DNA from: Meridianimarinicoccus roseus
GTDB taxonomy: Bacteria; Pseudomonadota; Alphaproteobacteria; Rhodobacterales; Rhodobacteraceae
DNA: 64,000 nucleotides
Assembly (NCBI RefSeq): GCF_003172915.1
Contig: NZ_QGKU01000060.1
Location: 62,001-126,000 of the forward strand
Direction: 5' to 3'
The position numbers and the translations under genes are program-made. Positions 26,542 through 35,748 of this stretch are shown piece by piece. Each line of letters starts with the position of its first letter. The stretch's first letter is position 1. The notes beneath the pieces are model-generated. The model did no database searches, was not told where the DNA came from, and worked only from the letters and a program-made list of their open reading frames with translations.

Positions 26542-28035
26542 ATGGCTGACGAAGCAACCCAGTCCGCCGAAGGCGCGGTGCAGACGGAAGTCCAGGAATC
26601 CGACTTCGCCAGTCTTCTGCAAAAGGAATTCCGCCCACGCACCGATGAGGCGAAAAGCGCTGTCGAGGGCGCGGTAAAGACGCTTGCCGCCCAGGCGCTG
26701 GAAAACACCGGCCTGATCTCGGACGACGTGCTGAACTCGATCTCGGCGATCATCGCGGAAATTGACAAGAAGCTCAGTGACCAGATCAACGAGATCCTGC
26801 ACCACGACGAATTCCAGCAGATGGAAAGTGCGTGGCGCGGACTGCATCACTTGGTGAACAACACCGAAACCGACGAGATGCTGAAGATCCGGGTTCTCAA
26901 CATCTCAAAGAAGGACCTGCACAAGACGCTGCGTAAGTTCAAGGGGACCGCCTGGGACCAGTCGCCGATCTTCAAGAAGCTCTACGAAGAGGAATACGGC
27001 CAGTTCGGCGGCGAGCCTTATGGCTGCCTCGTTGGGGACTACCATTTCAACCATAGTCCGCCCGACGTGGAACTGCTGGGCGAGATGGCCAAGATCGCCG
27101 CGGCCGCCCACGCACCCTTCATCACCGGCGCAGATCCGTCGCTGATGAATTTCGAAAGTTGGCAGGAACTGAGCAATCCGCGCGATCTGACCAAGATCAC
27201 GCAAACGCCCGAATACGCGGCCTGGCGCAGCCTGCGCGACAGCGAGGACAGCAAGTACCTTGGCCTTGCCATGCCGCGCTTCCTTGGCCGTCAGCCCTAT
27301 GGCGCGAAGGGCGACCCGGTCGAGGAATTCGCCTTTGAGGAAAATACCGGCAACGCAGAATCCGAGAATTTCACCTGGGTGAACGCGGCCTATGGCATGG
27401 CCACGAACATCAACCGGTCGTTCAAGGAATATGGCTGGTGTTCGCGGATCCGCGGCGTCGAATCGGGCGGCACGGTGGCAAACCTGCCCACACATACCTT
27501 CCCGACCGACGATGGTGGCGTGGACATGAAGTGCCCGACCGAAATCGGCATTTCGGATCGGCGCGAGGCGGAACTGGCGAAATCGGGGCTCATGCCACTA
27601 ATTCACCGCAAGAATACCGACATGGCGGCGTTCATCGGCGCGCAGTCACTTCACAAGCCTGCCGAATACGACGACCCGGACGCGACTGCGAATGCGAATC
27701 TGGCAGCACGCCTGCCCTATCTCTTCGCAACTACACGTTTTGCCCACTATCTGAAGTGCATGGTGCGCGATAAGGTCGGTAGCTATAAGAGCAAGGATGA
27801 CATGCAACGCTGGCTGAAGAAGTGGATCGACCAGTACGTCGATTATTCGGCCGCGCATTCCTCGGAAGCTGAAAAGGCCCGCAAGCCCCTGGCTGCGGCT
27901 GACGTGGTTATCGAGGAAGACCCAGAGAACCCGGGCTATTACAAGTCCAGGTTCTACCTAAAACCGCATTACCAGCTCGAAGGGCTGTCGGTTTCGTTGA
28001 GGCTCGTCTCGAAGCTTCCGTCGGAAAAATCCTGA
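26542..28035 (+). CDS. tssC: T6SS contractile sheath large subunit TssC (VipB)
   Basis: 497 residues, the normal length. Typical segments are VLNISKKDLHKTLRKF, the YGCLVGDYHFNHSPPDVELL region, the FMRFLGRQPYG-like AMPRFLGRQPYGA, and the C-terminal KSRFYLKPHYQLEGLSVSLR. With TssB it builds the sheath whose contraction drives the Hcp tube. Followed by a strong hairpin before hcp. Confidence 0.96.
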   Translation: MADEATQSAEGAVQTEVQESDFASLLQKEFRPRTDEAKSAVEGAVKTLAAQALENTGLISDDVLNSISAIIAEIDKKLSDQINEILHHDEFQQMESAWRGLHHLVNNTETDEMLKIRVLNISKKDLHKTLRKFKGTAWDQSPIFKKLYEEEYGQFGGEPYGCLVGDYHFNHSPPDVELLGEMAKIAAAAHAPFITGADPSLMNFESWQELSNPRDLTKITQTPEYAAWRSLRDSEDSKYLGLAMPRFLGRQPYGAKGDPVEEFAFEENTGNAESENFTWVNAAYGMATNINRSFKEYGWCSRIRGVESGGTVANLPTHTFPTDDGGVDMKCPTEIGISDRREAELAKSGLMPLIHRKNTDMAAFIGAQSLHKPAEYDDPDATANANLAARLPYLFATTRFAHYLKCMVRDKVGSYKSKDDMQRWLKKWIDQYVDYSAAHSSEAEKARKPLAAADVVIEEDPENPGYYKSRFYLKPHYQLEGLSVSLRLVSKLPSEKS

Positions 28036-28041
28036 CCAACG

Positions 28042-28069
28042 GCCGGGCGGTCCAGGACCGCCGCCCGGC
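28042..28069 (+). terminator. Intercistronic hairpin upstream of hcp
   Basis: GCCGGGCGG (28042-28050) and CCGCCCGGC (28061-28069) form a perfect nine-pair stem; an alternative inner stem GGCGGT/ACCGCC overlaps it. There is no U run. It probably protects the hcp mRNA 5' end after processing or attenuates read-through from tssBC. Confidence 0.5.
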
Positions 28070-28119
28070 AACTCACACCAACGTTCATGCAATGACTGAC
28101 TGACAAAGGAGATACCGAC

Positions 28120-28611
28120 ATGGCACTCGACATGTTCCTCATCATCGAAGGCGAAATCTCGGGCGAGACCCAGGATGACAAGTACAGCGGCGAAGGCGGC
28201 ATCGACCTGCTGGCATGGTCGTGGGGCATGAGCCAGTCCGGCTCGTTCCATGTGGGCGGCGGCGGCGGCGCCGGCAAGGCGAACTTCCAGGACATCTCCT
28301 GCACCAAGTGGATCGACAAGTCCTCGCCCGTCCTGCAGCTCTACTGTGCCAATGGCGACCACTTCCCGTCCGCGAAGATCGTCGTGCGCAAGGCCGGCAA
28401 GACCCCGCTGGAATACCTGACCATCACCATGAAGAAGGTCATGATCACGTCTGTGTCGACCGGCGGTTCGGGTGGCGAGGACAAGCTGACCGAGAACATC
28501 TCGCTGAATTTCGCCGAGGTGCATGTGGACTACATCGAACAGACCGAGACGGGCGAAGAGGGCGAAAAGCCGAGCTTCAAGTGGAACATCGCCAAGAACG
28601 TTCCGGCCTGA
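28120..28611 (+). CDS. hcp: T6SS tube protein Hcp (TssD)
   Basis: 163 residues. Hcp1 family pattern: MFLIIEGEISGETQDDKY, GIDLLAWSWGMSQSG, then LQLYCANGDHFPSAKIVVRKAGK and EYLTITMKKVMITSVSTGGS. Forms hexameric rings that stack into the secreted inner tube and carry small effectors. ATG follows AAAGGAGA, the best ribosome site in the operon, and hairpins flank the gene on both sides, consistent with its need for very high expression. Confidence 0.95.
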   Translation: MALDMFLIIEGEISGETQDDKYSGEGGIDLLAWSWGMSQSGSFHVGGGGGAGKANFQDISCTKWIDKSSPVLQLYCANGDHFPSAKIVVRKAGKTPLEYLTITMKKVMITSVSTGGSGGEDKLTENISLNFAEVHVDYIEQTETGEEGEKPSFKWNIAKNVPA

Positions 28612-28632
28612 TCCCGACCATCTGACCTTCGG

Positions 28633-28657
28633 GCCCGCCGCCAAAGTCGCGGCGGGC
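28633..28657 (+). terminator. Intercistronic hairpin downstream of hcp
   Basis: GCCCGCCGC (28633-28641) and GCGGCGGGC (28649-28657) form a perfect nine-pair stem with a seven-base loop, followed by a pyrimidine-rich but not U-rich tract. It may define the 3' end of an abundant hcp transcript while allowing partial read-through to tagJ. Confidence 0.55.
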
Positions 28658-28700
28658 TCGTCCTTCCCCAGGCACGTCGCCACGAATACGGAGAGCCCAA

Positions 28701-29528
28701 TTGGCCGTTGATCCAGTCGAGTTGCTGAAAGCCAACGATGTCGATGGCGCACTCAAGGCGCTGCAGGACAAAATCCGCGCGGACCCGTCCAACGCGGCGC
28801 TGCGGATCTTCCTGTTCCAGCTTCTCTGCGTCACAGGCGACTGGAAGCGCGCCGTCACGCAACTAAAGCTCTCGGCCGAGCTTGACGCTCTGGCCGTACC
28901 GATGGCGCAGACCTACCGAGAGGCGATCGTCTGCGAGGTGTTCCGCGAAAAGGTCTTCGCCGGGGAAAAGGAACCGCTGATTTTTGGCGAGCCGCAGCAA
29001 TGGGTGGCAATCCTGATCGAGTCGCTCAAGGCGCTGGCGGCGGGCAAGCCAGAAGTGGCTGCGGAACTGCGCGACAAGGCCTTCGACATGGCACCGACCA
29101 CGCCCGGTGAGGCGGATGGACAGCGATTCGACTGGATTGCCGATGCCGACATGCGCCTCGGTCCCGTGCTTGAGATCATCGTCAACGGCAAGTACTTCTG
29201 GATGCCGTTCAACGCCATCGACCTTCTCAAGATCGAGGAACCGGCCGACCTGCGAGACGCTGTCTGGACGGCTGCCACCGTCAAGCTGCGCAATGGCGGC
29301 GAATGCGTTGGCCTGATCCCCACGCGCTATCCCGGGACCGGTACCGACCCGGACGGGGCGACGCGCCTGTCGCGCGCGACCCACTGGGCCGATGCCGGAG
29401 CCGACACGTTTATCGGCACCGGCCAGCGGTTGCTGGCCACTGACCAGGGCGACCTCGCGCTGATGGACATGCGCAGCGTCAGGATGGACCCGGTACCAGC
29501 ACTGGAAGAGACGGCTGGGGATGGCTGA
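28701..29528 (+). CDS. tagJ: T6SS accessory protein TagJ (ImpE/SciE family)
   Basis: 275 residues from a TTG start (GGAGAG upstream). TPR-like helices in the first half (AVDPVELLKANDVDGALKAL, FLFQLLCVTGDWKRAV) are followed by a beta domain, and FDWIADADMRLGPVLEIIVNGKYFW is the family hallmark. In Pseudomonas, TagJ binds the TssB N-terminus; it is found only in some T6SS subtypes. Stop overlaps tssE by eight bases. Confidence 0.92.
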   Translation: MAVDPVELLKANDVDGALKALQDKIRADPSNAALRIFLFQLLCVTGDWKRAVTQLKLSAELDALAVPMAQTYREAIVCEVFREKVFAGEKEPLIFGEPQQWVAILIESLKALAAGKPEVAAELRDKAFDMAPTTPGEADGQRFDWIADADMRLGPVLEIIVNGKYFWMPFNAIDLLKIEEPADLRDAVWTAATVKLRNGGECVGLIPTRYPGTGTDPDGATRLSRATHWADAGADTFIGTGQRLLATDQGDLALMDMRSVRMDPVPALEETAGDG

Positions 29529-30018
29529 CCGGACGATCACCGAACGCCTTCAGCCCGCGCTGCTGGACCGCCTGACCGACCAAGCACCGGACAGCCGGAC
29601 AGAAGCGCGCGACACCCGTGTGATCGATCTGAACCGCCTGCGTGACATCATCCGCCGCGATCTGTCGTGGCTTCTGAACACCAACAACCTGGACACCCAG
29701 ATCGACGCAGACCGGTTCCCCAATGCGGCCAATTCCGTTTTGAACTACGGCGTGCGCGAGGTAGCGGGCGACTTTTCGACCGAAGAACGCGCTCAGCGCA
29801 TCCACAAATCGATCCAGACAGCCATCGAACGGTTCGAGCCGCGAATCCGCGAAGGCACGGTTGAAGTCGTGGAACGCAAGGCCGAGGAGGGCCGCCGAAC
29901 GACTATCGTGTTCGACATCGCCGCTGAGATGTGGGCCCAGCCCTACCCGATCGAGCTTTACCTTCGGTCGGAAGTGGACACGACCACCGGCGAGTTGCGC
30001 CTCGAAGAAGGGTCCTGA
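29521..30018 (+). CDS. tssE: T6SS baseplate wedge protein TssE (gp25-like)
   Basis: 165 residues. gp25/lysozyme-like pattern: LRDIIRRDLSWLLNTNN, then VLNYGVREVAGDFS and IQTAIERFEPRI; the EPR motif (E-P-R in FEPR) that links sheath and baseplate is present. Begins inside the tagJ stop and is followed by tssF seven bases later. Confidence 0.94.
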   Translation: MADRTITERLQPALLDRLTDQAPDSRTEARDTRVIDLNRLRDIIRRDLSWLLNTNNLDTQIDADRFPNAANSVLNYGVREVAGDFSTEERAQRIHKSIQTAIERFEPRIREGTVEVVERKAEEGRRTTIVFDIAAEMWAQPYPIELYLRSEVDTTTGELRLEEGS

Positions 30019-30025
30019 CGGCGCG

Positions 30026-31900
30026 ATGGATACCCGGCTTCTGCGACACTACGAAACCGAACTCGCCTTCATGCGGGAAATGGGCGCGGAATTCGCCGAA
30101 GCCTTTCCTAAGATCGCGGCGCGGCTGGGGATGGACGGGGTCGAGGTGCTTGACCCCTACGTCGAACGGCTGCTGGAGGGTGTCGCCTTCCTGTCGGCCC
30201 GCGTTCAGCTGGAACTGGAACTGCAGTATCCCGCGCTGACCTCCCAGTTGCTGGAGATCATCTACCCGCATTTCCTTGGGCCGACACCGTCGATGATGGT
30301 CGCGCAACTGGTACCCGACATGGATAATGCAGGGCTTGCGGGAGGCTATGCGATCCCGCGCGGCACACAACTGCGCACAAGGCTGCTGGAAGGCACGCAG
30401 ACCGCATGCATCTTCACCACCGCTCAGGACACCGTGCTCTGGCCGCTCGAAATCGCCGAGGCAGAGTTTATCGACAGCCGGGGCGAACTGGTCGCGGCGG
30501 GCGTGGTCGGCGCGCTGGAGGCGCGGGCCGGCATCCGGCTGCGCCTACGCCGCAGCGGCGGGCAGCCGCTGGGCGACCTGCCGCTTGACACGCTGTCGCT
30601 CTTCCTTGGCGGCGAAAGCGTCCGCGGCTGGCAATTGCACGAGTTGCTGTGCGCCGGATCGACCGGCGTGGTCGCGCGCTCCACCGACCGGCGCGCGGAC
30701 TGGACCTTGCCGCTGCAGGGGGGCATCACGCCGCGCGGCTATGCCCCCGAAGAGGCGCTGCTGCCCACGCCGCGCCGGTCCTTCGACGGCTACCGCCTGC
30801 TGCAGGAATACTTCGCCATGCCCGAGCGGTTCCATTTCGCGGACCTGCGCGGGCTGGCGCCAGCGCTTGCGCGGTGCGACGGACCCGAGATCGACCTTTA
30901 TATCCTGCTGCGCGAGCCCGCGCCGGACCTTCAATCGGGCATCACACCGGGCGCTTTCCGGCTCCATTGCGTGCCCGCCATCAACCTGTTCGACAAGCGC
31001 TGCGACCGCGTGCACCTGAGCGTGGCGGATCACGAACATCATGTGGTCGTGGACCGCACTGCGCCGCTGGACTACGAAATCCATTCGGTGCTCAGCGTGA
31101 CCGGGGTCAGCAGCGACGGCGCACCGGATCAGCCGTTCCGCGCGTTCTACTCGGCAGACGAATTCACCGCGGCCAGTGGTGGCGCGCAGGCCTACTACAC
31201 CCAGCGGCGGCGGATGCGGCAGCGCACTCAGCGCGAGCGGCTGAAGGCCACGCGCACCAACTATCTCGGGTCAGAGCTGTACCTGTCGCTTGTGGACCCG
31301 AAACAGGCGCCCTATTCCGGCGCGCTTACGCAGTTGGCGGTGACCGCCACCGTGACCAACCGTGACCTGCCGCTCCTGCTGCCGGGCGGCACCAAGGATC
31401 TGTTCTACCTGCCCGACGGCGGCCCGGTGGCCGAAGTGCGCATGCCGGTCGCGCCGACGCGCCCCCGCCCGACACTGGCGCAGGGCGAGACAGCCTGGAA
31501 ACTGATCAGCCATCTCAGCCTGAACTACCTGTCCATCGCCGACACCGCGCGCGGCACAGGAGCGGAAGCGCTGCGTGAACTGATCGGGCTTTACGCGCCC
31601 GAAGGCGACCGCGTCGTGCGGCGGCATCTTGAGGGGATCACCGCCGTGACAAGCCGCCCGATCGTACGCTGGATGCAGGACGAAGCCCTGTCCACCGCCG
31701 TTCGCGGGCTCGAAATCACCATCCATTGTGACGAGGATTTCTTCGAAGGATCGGGGGCCTACGGGCTTGCCGCCGTCCTGGAACGCTACCTGCGGTTCCA
31801 TGTCACCATCAACAGTTTCACCGAAACGGTCCTGAAAAGCCAGCAACGTGGAGAAATCGCCAGATGGCGCCCGGAAGCGGGTCTGGGACGGATGATCTGA
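30026..31900 (+). CDS. tssF: T6SS baseplate protein TssF
   Basis: 624 residues, typical length. N-terminus MDTRLLRHYETELAFMREMG, then FAEAFPKIAARLGM and DPYVERLLEGVAFLSARVQL, is diagnostic. Forms the TssE-F2-G wedge. ATG at 30026 chosen over an upstream frame that overlaps tssE. It overlaps tssG by 37 bases, so the two are coupled. Confidence 0.95.
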   Translation: MDTRLLRHYETELAFMREMGAEFAEAFPKIAARLGMDGVEVLDPYVERLLEGVAFLSARVQLELELQYPALTSQLLEIIYPHFLGPTPSMMVAQLVPDMDNAGLAGGYAIPRGTQLRTRLLEGTQTACIFTTAQDTVLWPLEIAEAEFIDSRGELVAAGVVGALEARAGIRLRLRRSGGQPLGDLPLDTLSLFLGGESVRGWQLHELLCAGSTGVVARSTDRRADWTLPLQGGITPRGYAPEEALLPTPRRSFDGYRLLQEYFAMPERFHFADLRGLAPALARCDGPEIDLYILLREPAPDLQSGITPGAFRLHCVPAINLFDKRCDRVHLSVADHEHHVVVDRTAPLDYEIHSVLSVTGVSSDGAPDQPFRAFYSADEFTAASGGAQAYYTQRRRMRQRTQRERLKATRTNYLGSELYLSLVDPKQAPYSGALTQLAVTATVTNRDLPLLLPGGTKDLFYLPDGGPVAEVRMPVAPTRPRPTLAQGETAWKLISHLSLNYLSIADTARGTGAEALRELIGLYAPEGDRVVRRHLEGITAVTSRPIVRWMQDEALSTAVRGLEITIHCDEDFFEGSGAYGLAAVLERYLRFHVTINSFTETVLKSQQRGEIARWRPEAGLGRMI

Positions 31901-32937
31901 CGCATTACCAGCGCTTCTGTCAGTCGCCCCGGACCTATCACATCTTCTTCGCCCTCCGCGTATTGGAGGCGCAGTTCGCGGAACGTCCCCGGCTTGGGGA
32001 ATCGCGGTTGCCGCGGGAAGATGCCGTGCGGCTGGGCCAGGAAGCGACGATGGCCTTCCAACGCACCACGATCAGCGCGTTCACCCCGCCCGCCGGGGCC
32101 AAGCCGGGACACCTGTCCAACCTGTTCTTCGGCCTGTTTGGATCGCACGGCCCACTGCCCGCGCACCTAACGGAATACGCACGCGAACGGCAGCGCAGCG
32201 CACATGACGCCACCTTCGGCGCTTTCGCCAACATGCTGACCCACCGGCACATGAGCCTGTTCTACCGCGCCTGGGCCTCGGGTCAGCCGACTGCAAGCTT
32301 CGACCGCGGGTCCGGCGGTGGCATGGAACGGCGCATCGCGGCACTGTCGGGATATCTTGGAAAGGCACTTCAGGATCGCGACGCGATGCCCGACCTTGCC
32401 AAGCGCCATTTCGCGGGGCGGCTGGCGCAGGGTGCGCGCACCGCCGAAGGACTGGCCGCGATGCTGTCAGGGTTCTTTGCCGCGCCGGTTCGGCTGGAGC
32501 AGTTTGTCGGCTCGTGGCTGGAGCTGGAACCGGGTGACCGCTGGCACCTTGGCGGCCCCACTGGCCTGGGCCGGGGCACCGTGCTGGGCTCGCACGTGCG
32601 GACCCGCAGCGCCAAGTTCCGCATCCGTATCGGCCCGCTTTCGGGCGAAGATTACCGCCGCCTGCTGCCGGGCGGTCCGTCGCTGGCGCGACTCGCGGCC
32701 GTGGTCCGCAACGCGGTGGGCGACGCGCTGGACTGGGATGTGAACCTTGTGCTGCGCGGCACAGACGTGCCGCGCGCCGTGCTGGGAGAAGACACGCGGC
32801 TCGGGCAGACAAGCTGGCTGGGCACGCGCCCGTCGGGCACCGATGCCGCCGACCTGTTCCTGACCCAGCAGGATCATCTTGAAGCAGAATATGCCGCGCC
32901 CGGTGCGGGACGGCCACCAGGGAGCATGGAACAATGA
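31864..32937 (+). CDS. tssG: T6SS baseplate protein TssG
   Basis: 357 residues. Characteristic RTYHIFFALRVLEAQFAERPRLGES near the start and FFGLFGSHGPLPAHLTEYARER in the first third; the Trp/Gly-rich LGGPTGLGRGTVLG region follows. A partner of TssF in the wedge. Start overlaps tssF and stop overlaps tssH (ATGA). Confidence 0.95.
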   Translation: MAPGSGSGTDDLTHYQRFCQSPRTYHIFFALRVLEAQFAERPRLGESRLPREDAVRLGQEATMAFQRTTISAFTPPAGAKPGHLSNLFFGLFGSHGPLPAHLTEYARERQRSAHDATFGAFANMLTHRHMSLFYRAWASGQPTASFDRGSGGGMERRIAALSGYLGKALQDRDAMPDLAKRHFAGRLAQGARTAEGLAAMLSGFFAAPVRLEQFVGSWLELEPGDRWHLGGPTGLGRGTVLGSHVRTRSAKFRIRIGPLSGEDYRRLLPGGPSLARLAAVVRNAVGDALDWDVNLVLRGTDVPRAVLGEDTRLGQTSWLGTRPSGTDAADLFLTQQDHLEAEYAAPGAGRPPGSMEQ

Positions 32938-35639
32938 CGGAAATCAGCCGCGTCGCGCTGTTCGGAAAACTCAACCGCACAGGGTATCAGGCCGTCGAAG
33001 GCGCAACGGTTTTCTGTAAAATGCGCGGCAACCCTTACGTGGAAATCGTGCACTGGATGGCGCAGATCCTTCAGGGACAGGACAACGACGTGGCCAAGAT
33101 CATCCGCCACTACGACCTCGATCCGGGGCGGATCGCCGCCGACATGACGAAGGCGCTCGACGCGCTGCCGCGTGGGGCCAGCACGATCACAGACCTGTCC
33201 GCACATCTTGAGAACGCGATGGAACGGGCCTGGGTGTTCGGATCGCTGCTGTATTCGTCGAACCAGGTTCGCACGGGGCATCTCGTTCTGGGAATGCTCA
33301 AGACGCCCAGCCTGAAGAACATATTCACGGGCATCTCCCCGGAATTCGGCAAGATCAAGGTCGATGACCTGGCCGAGAATTTTCATTCGATCACCGACGG
33401 ATCGGTCGAGGACGGGCTTGGTCCGCAGGACGGGTCCAGCACCGGGGGCGGCGCGTCGCCGGGCGAGGCATCGAACGCGATGCCGGGCCAGCAAGGCAAG
33501 CAGGAGGCGCTGAAGCAGTTCTGCACCGACCTTACGCAACAGGCGCGCGACGGCAAGATCGACCCGATCGTCGGCCGTGACGAGGAAATCCGCCAGATCG
33601 TCGACGTTCTGATGCGCCGACGCCAGAACAACCCGATCCTGACTGGCGAGGCCGGAGTGGGCAAAACCGCCGTGGTGGAAGGCTTCGCGCTGCGGATCGC
33701 GCGCGGCGACGTGCCGCCTGCGTTGCAGGATGCGCGTCTGCTGGCGCTCGATGTCGGACTTCTGCAGGCCGGCGCGTCGATGAAGGGCGAATTCGAGAAC
33801 CGCCTGCGCAGCGTCATCGACGAGGTTCAGGCCAGCACCGTGCCGATCGTCATGTTCATCGACGAGACGCACACACTGGTCGGCGCAGGGGGCGCCGCGG
33901 GCACGGGCGATGCGGCCAACCTTTTGAAACCGGCGCTGGCGCGCGGCACGCTGCGCACTATCGGCGCGACGACTTTCGCCGAGTTCAAGAAGCACATCGA
34001 GAAGGATCCAGCGCTGACCCGGCGCTTTCAGGTCGTACAGGTCGATGAACCGGACGTGCCCAAGGCGACCCGCATGATGCGCGGCATCGCGTCGATGCTT
34101 GAGAACCACCACAAGGTGCAGGTGCTGGACGAGGGGATCGAGGCCGCTGTCAGCCTCAGCGCGCGCTACATCCCGGCGCGTCAATTGCCCGACAAGTCGG
34201 TCAGCGTGCTGGACACCGCCTGCGCGCGCGTGGCGATCAGCCAGCATGCCGTCCCGGCCGAGGTTGACGACAGCCGCAAGCGGATCGACGCGCTGACCAC
34301 CGAACTGGAGATCATCGCACGGGATGAAAGCGCAGGCTACGACGTCAATGCTCGGCGCGAGACGATCACCGCCCTCAAGACCGAGGAAGAGGCCCGGCTC
34401 GAAGGCCTGAACAGCCGCTGGGAAGCCGAGAAGGCCGTCGTTCAGGCGATCCTCGACCTGCGCGCCAAGCTGCGCGCGGCCGGTGCGCCGGTGGACAGCA
34501 CGGATGCCGACCTTGCTGCAGAGGCCGCCGGGGCCGACGCGAGCGTCGACACCGCCGCGCTGCTGGACGAGTTGCGGGCGAAAAATGTCGAACTGACCGA
34601 GCTACAAGGCGAAAATCCCCTGATTCTTCCCATCGTTGATGCGCAGGCCGTGGCCAGCGTCATCGGTGACTGGACCGGCATCCCCGTTGGTCGGATGCTG
34701 CGCGACGAGATCGCAACCGTGCTGGACCTTGAAACCCATCTTGCAAAGCGCGTGATCGGGCAGGACCACGCGATGAAGATGATCGCAAAGCGCATCCAGA
34801 CGAACCGCGCCGGCCTCGACAACCCGGACAAGCCCGTAGGCGTGTTCATGCTGGCCGGCACGTCCGGGGTCGGCAAGACGGAGACCGCGCTGGCGCTTGC
34901 CGAAGTTCTATACGGCGGCGAGCAAAACGTCATCACCATCAATATGTCCGAATACCAGGAGGCGCATACCGTCAGCAGCCTTAAGGGCGCGCCTCCCGGC
35001 TATGTCGGCTATGGCGAGGGCGGCGTGCTGACCGAGGCTGTGCGACGCAAGCCCTATTCGGTGGTGCTGCTGGACGAAGTGGAAAAGGCGCATCCGGATG
35101 TGCACGAGCTGTTCTTCCAGGTTTTCGACAAGGGCGTGATGGAGGACGGCGAGGGGCGGCGGATCGACTTCCGCAACACACTGATCCTGCTGACCTCGAA
35201 CGCGGGCTCGGACCTGATCATGGATATGTGCGCCGACCCGGAACTGATGCCAGAACCCGAAGGCATCGCCAAGGCGCTGCGCGATCCACTGCTGAAGATC
35301 TTCCCGGCCGCGCTGTTGGGCCGCCTCGTGACGATCCCCTATTACCCTCTGTCGCCCGACATGATTGGCGAGATCACCAAGTTGCAGCTGAACCGGATCA
35401 AGAAACGGGTGGAAGGCGCGCACAAGGTGCCCTTCAGCTACACCCAAGGCGTCGTGGACACGATCGTGTCCCGCTGCCAGGAACTGGAATCCGGCGGGCG
35501 GATGATCGACGCTATCGTCACCAACACGATGCTGCCCGACATCTCGGCCGAATTCCTGAAACGGATGATGGAAGGCGAAAGCGTGGCGCGCGTGGAAATC
35601 GACGTCGCGGACAACGACTTCGTCTACAAGTTCAATTGA
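32934..35639 (+). CDS. clpV: T6SS sheath-recycling AAA+ ATPase TssH (ClpV)
   Basis: 901 residues. An N-terminal domain that binds the contracted sheath is followed by AAA+ D1 with Walker A GEAGVGKT near residue 238 and Walker B IVMFIDE. The ClpB/ClpV-type coiled-coil middle part comes next, then AAA+ D2 with Walker [10 protein letters not shown] near 642 and [11 protein letters not shown]. Full-length and apparently active. It disassembles the contracted TssBC sheath. A 109-base gap with hairpins separates it from vgrG. Confidence 0.96.
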   Translation: MTEISRVALFGKLNRTGYQAVEGATVFCKMRGNPYVEIVHWMAQILQGQDNDVAKIIRHYDLDPGRIAADMTKALDALPRGASTITDLSAHLENAMERAWVFGSLLYSSNQVRTGHLVLGMLKTPSLKNIFTGISPEFGKIKVDDLAENFHSITDGSVEDGLGPQDGSSTGGGASPGEASNAMPGQQGKQEALKQFCTDLTQQARDGKIDPIVGRDEEIRQIVDVLMRRRQNNPILTGEAGVGKTAVVEGFALRIARGDVPPALQDARLLALDVGLLQAGASMKGEFENRLRSVIDEVQASTVPIVMFIDETHTLVGAGGAAGTGDAANLLKPALARGTLRTIGATTFAEFKKHIEKDPALTRRFQVVQVDEPDVPKATRMMRGIASMLENHHKVQVLDEGIEAAVSLSARYIPARQLPDKSVSVLDTACARVAISQHAVPAEVDDSRKRIDALTTELEIIARDESAGYDVNARRETITALKTEEEARLEGLNSRWEAEKAVVQAILDLRAKLRAAGAPVDSTDADLAAEAAGADASVDTAALLDELRAKNVELTELQGENPLILPIVDAQAVASVIGDWTGIPVGRMLRDEIATVLDLETHLAKRVIGQDHAMKMIAKRIQTNRAGLDNPDKPVGVFMLAGTSGVGKTETALALAEVLYGGEQNVITINMSEYQEAHTVSSLKGAPPGYVGYGEGGVLTEAVRRKPYSVVLLDEVEKAHPDVHELFFQVFDKGVMEDGEGRRIDFRNTLILLTSNAGSDLIMDMCADPELMPEPEGIAKALRDPLLKIFPAALLGRLVTIPYYPLSPDMIGEITKLQLNRIKKRVEGAHKVPFSYTQGVVDTIVSRCQELESGGRMIDAIVTNTMLPDISAEFLKRMMEGESVARVEIDVADNDFVYKFN

Positions 35640-35641
35640 GC

Positions 35642-35706
35642 GGCGCGCGCGGTGCTACCCCCCGCCTGCAAGTGGGGGGAACATCCTTTGGGAACCGCGC
35701 CGCGCC
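35642..35706. terminator. Compound hairpin between tssH and vgrG
   Basis: An outer imperfect stem (GGCGCGCGCGGT 35642-35653 with ACCGCGCCGCGCC 35694-35706, one bulged base) encloses CCCCCC (35658-35663) and GGGGGG (35674-35679). It is the largest structured gap in the T6SS operon and could lower read-through into vgrG or mark a separate vgrG transcript. Confidence 0.4.
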
Positions 35707-35748
35707 GGGTTACACTTTGGCCGGTGTTCCGGACAACGGGGAAATGGC

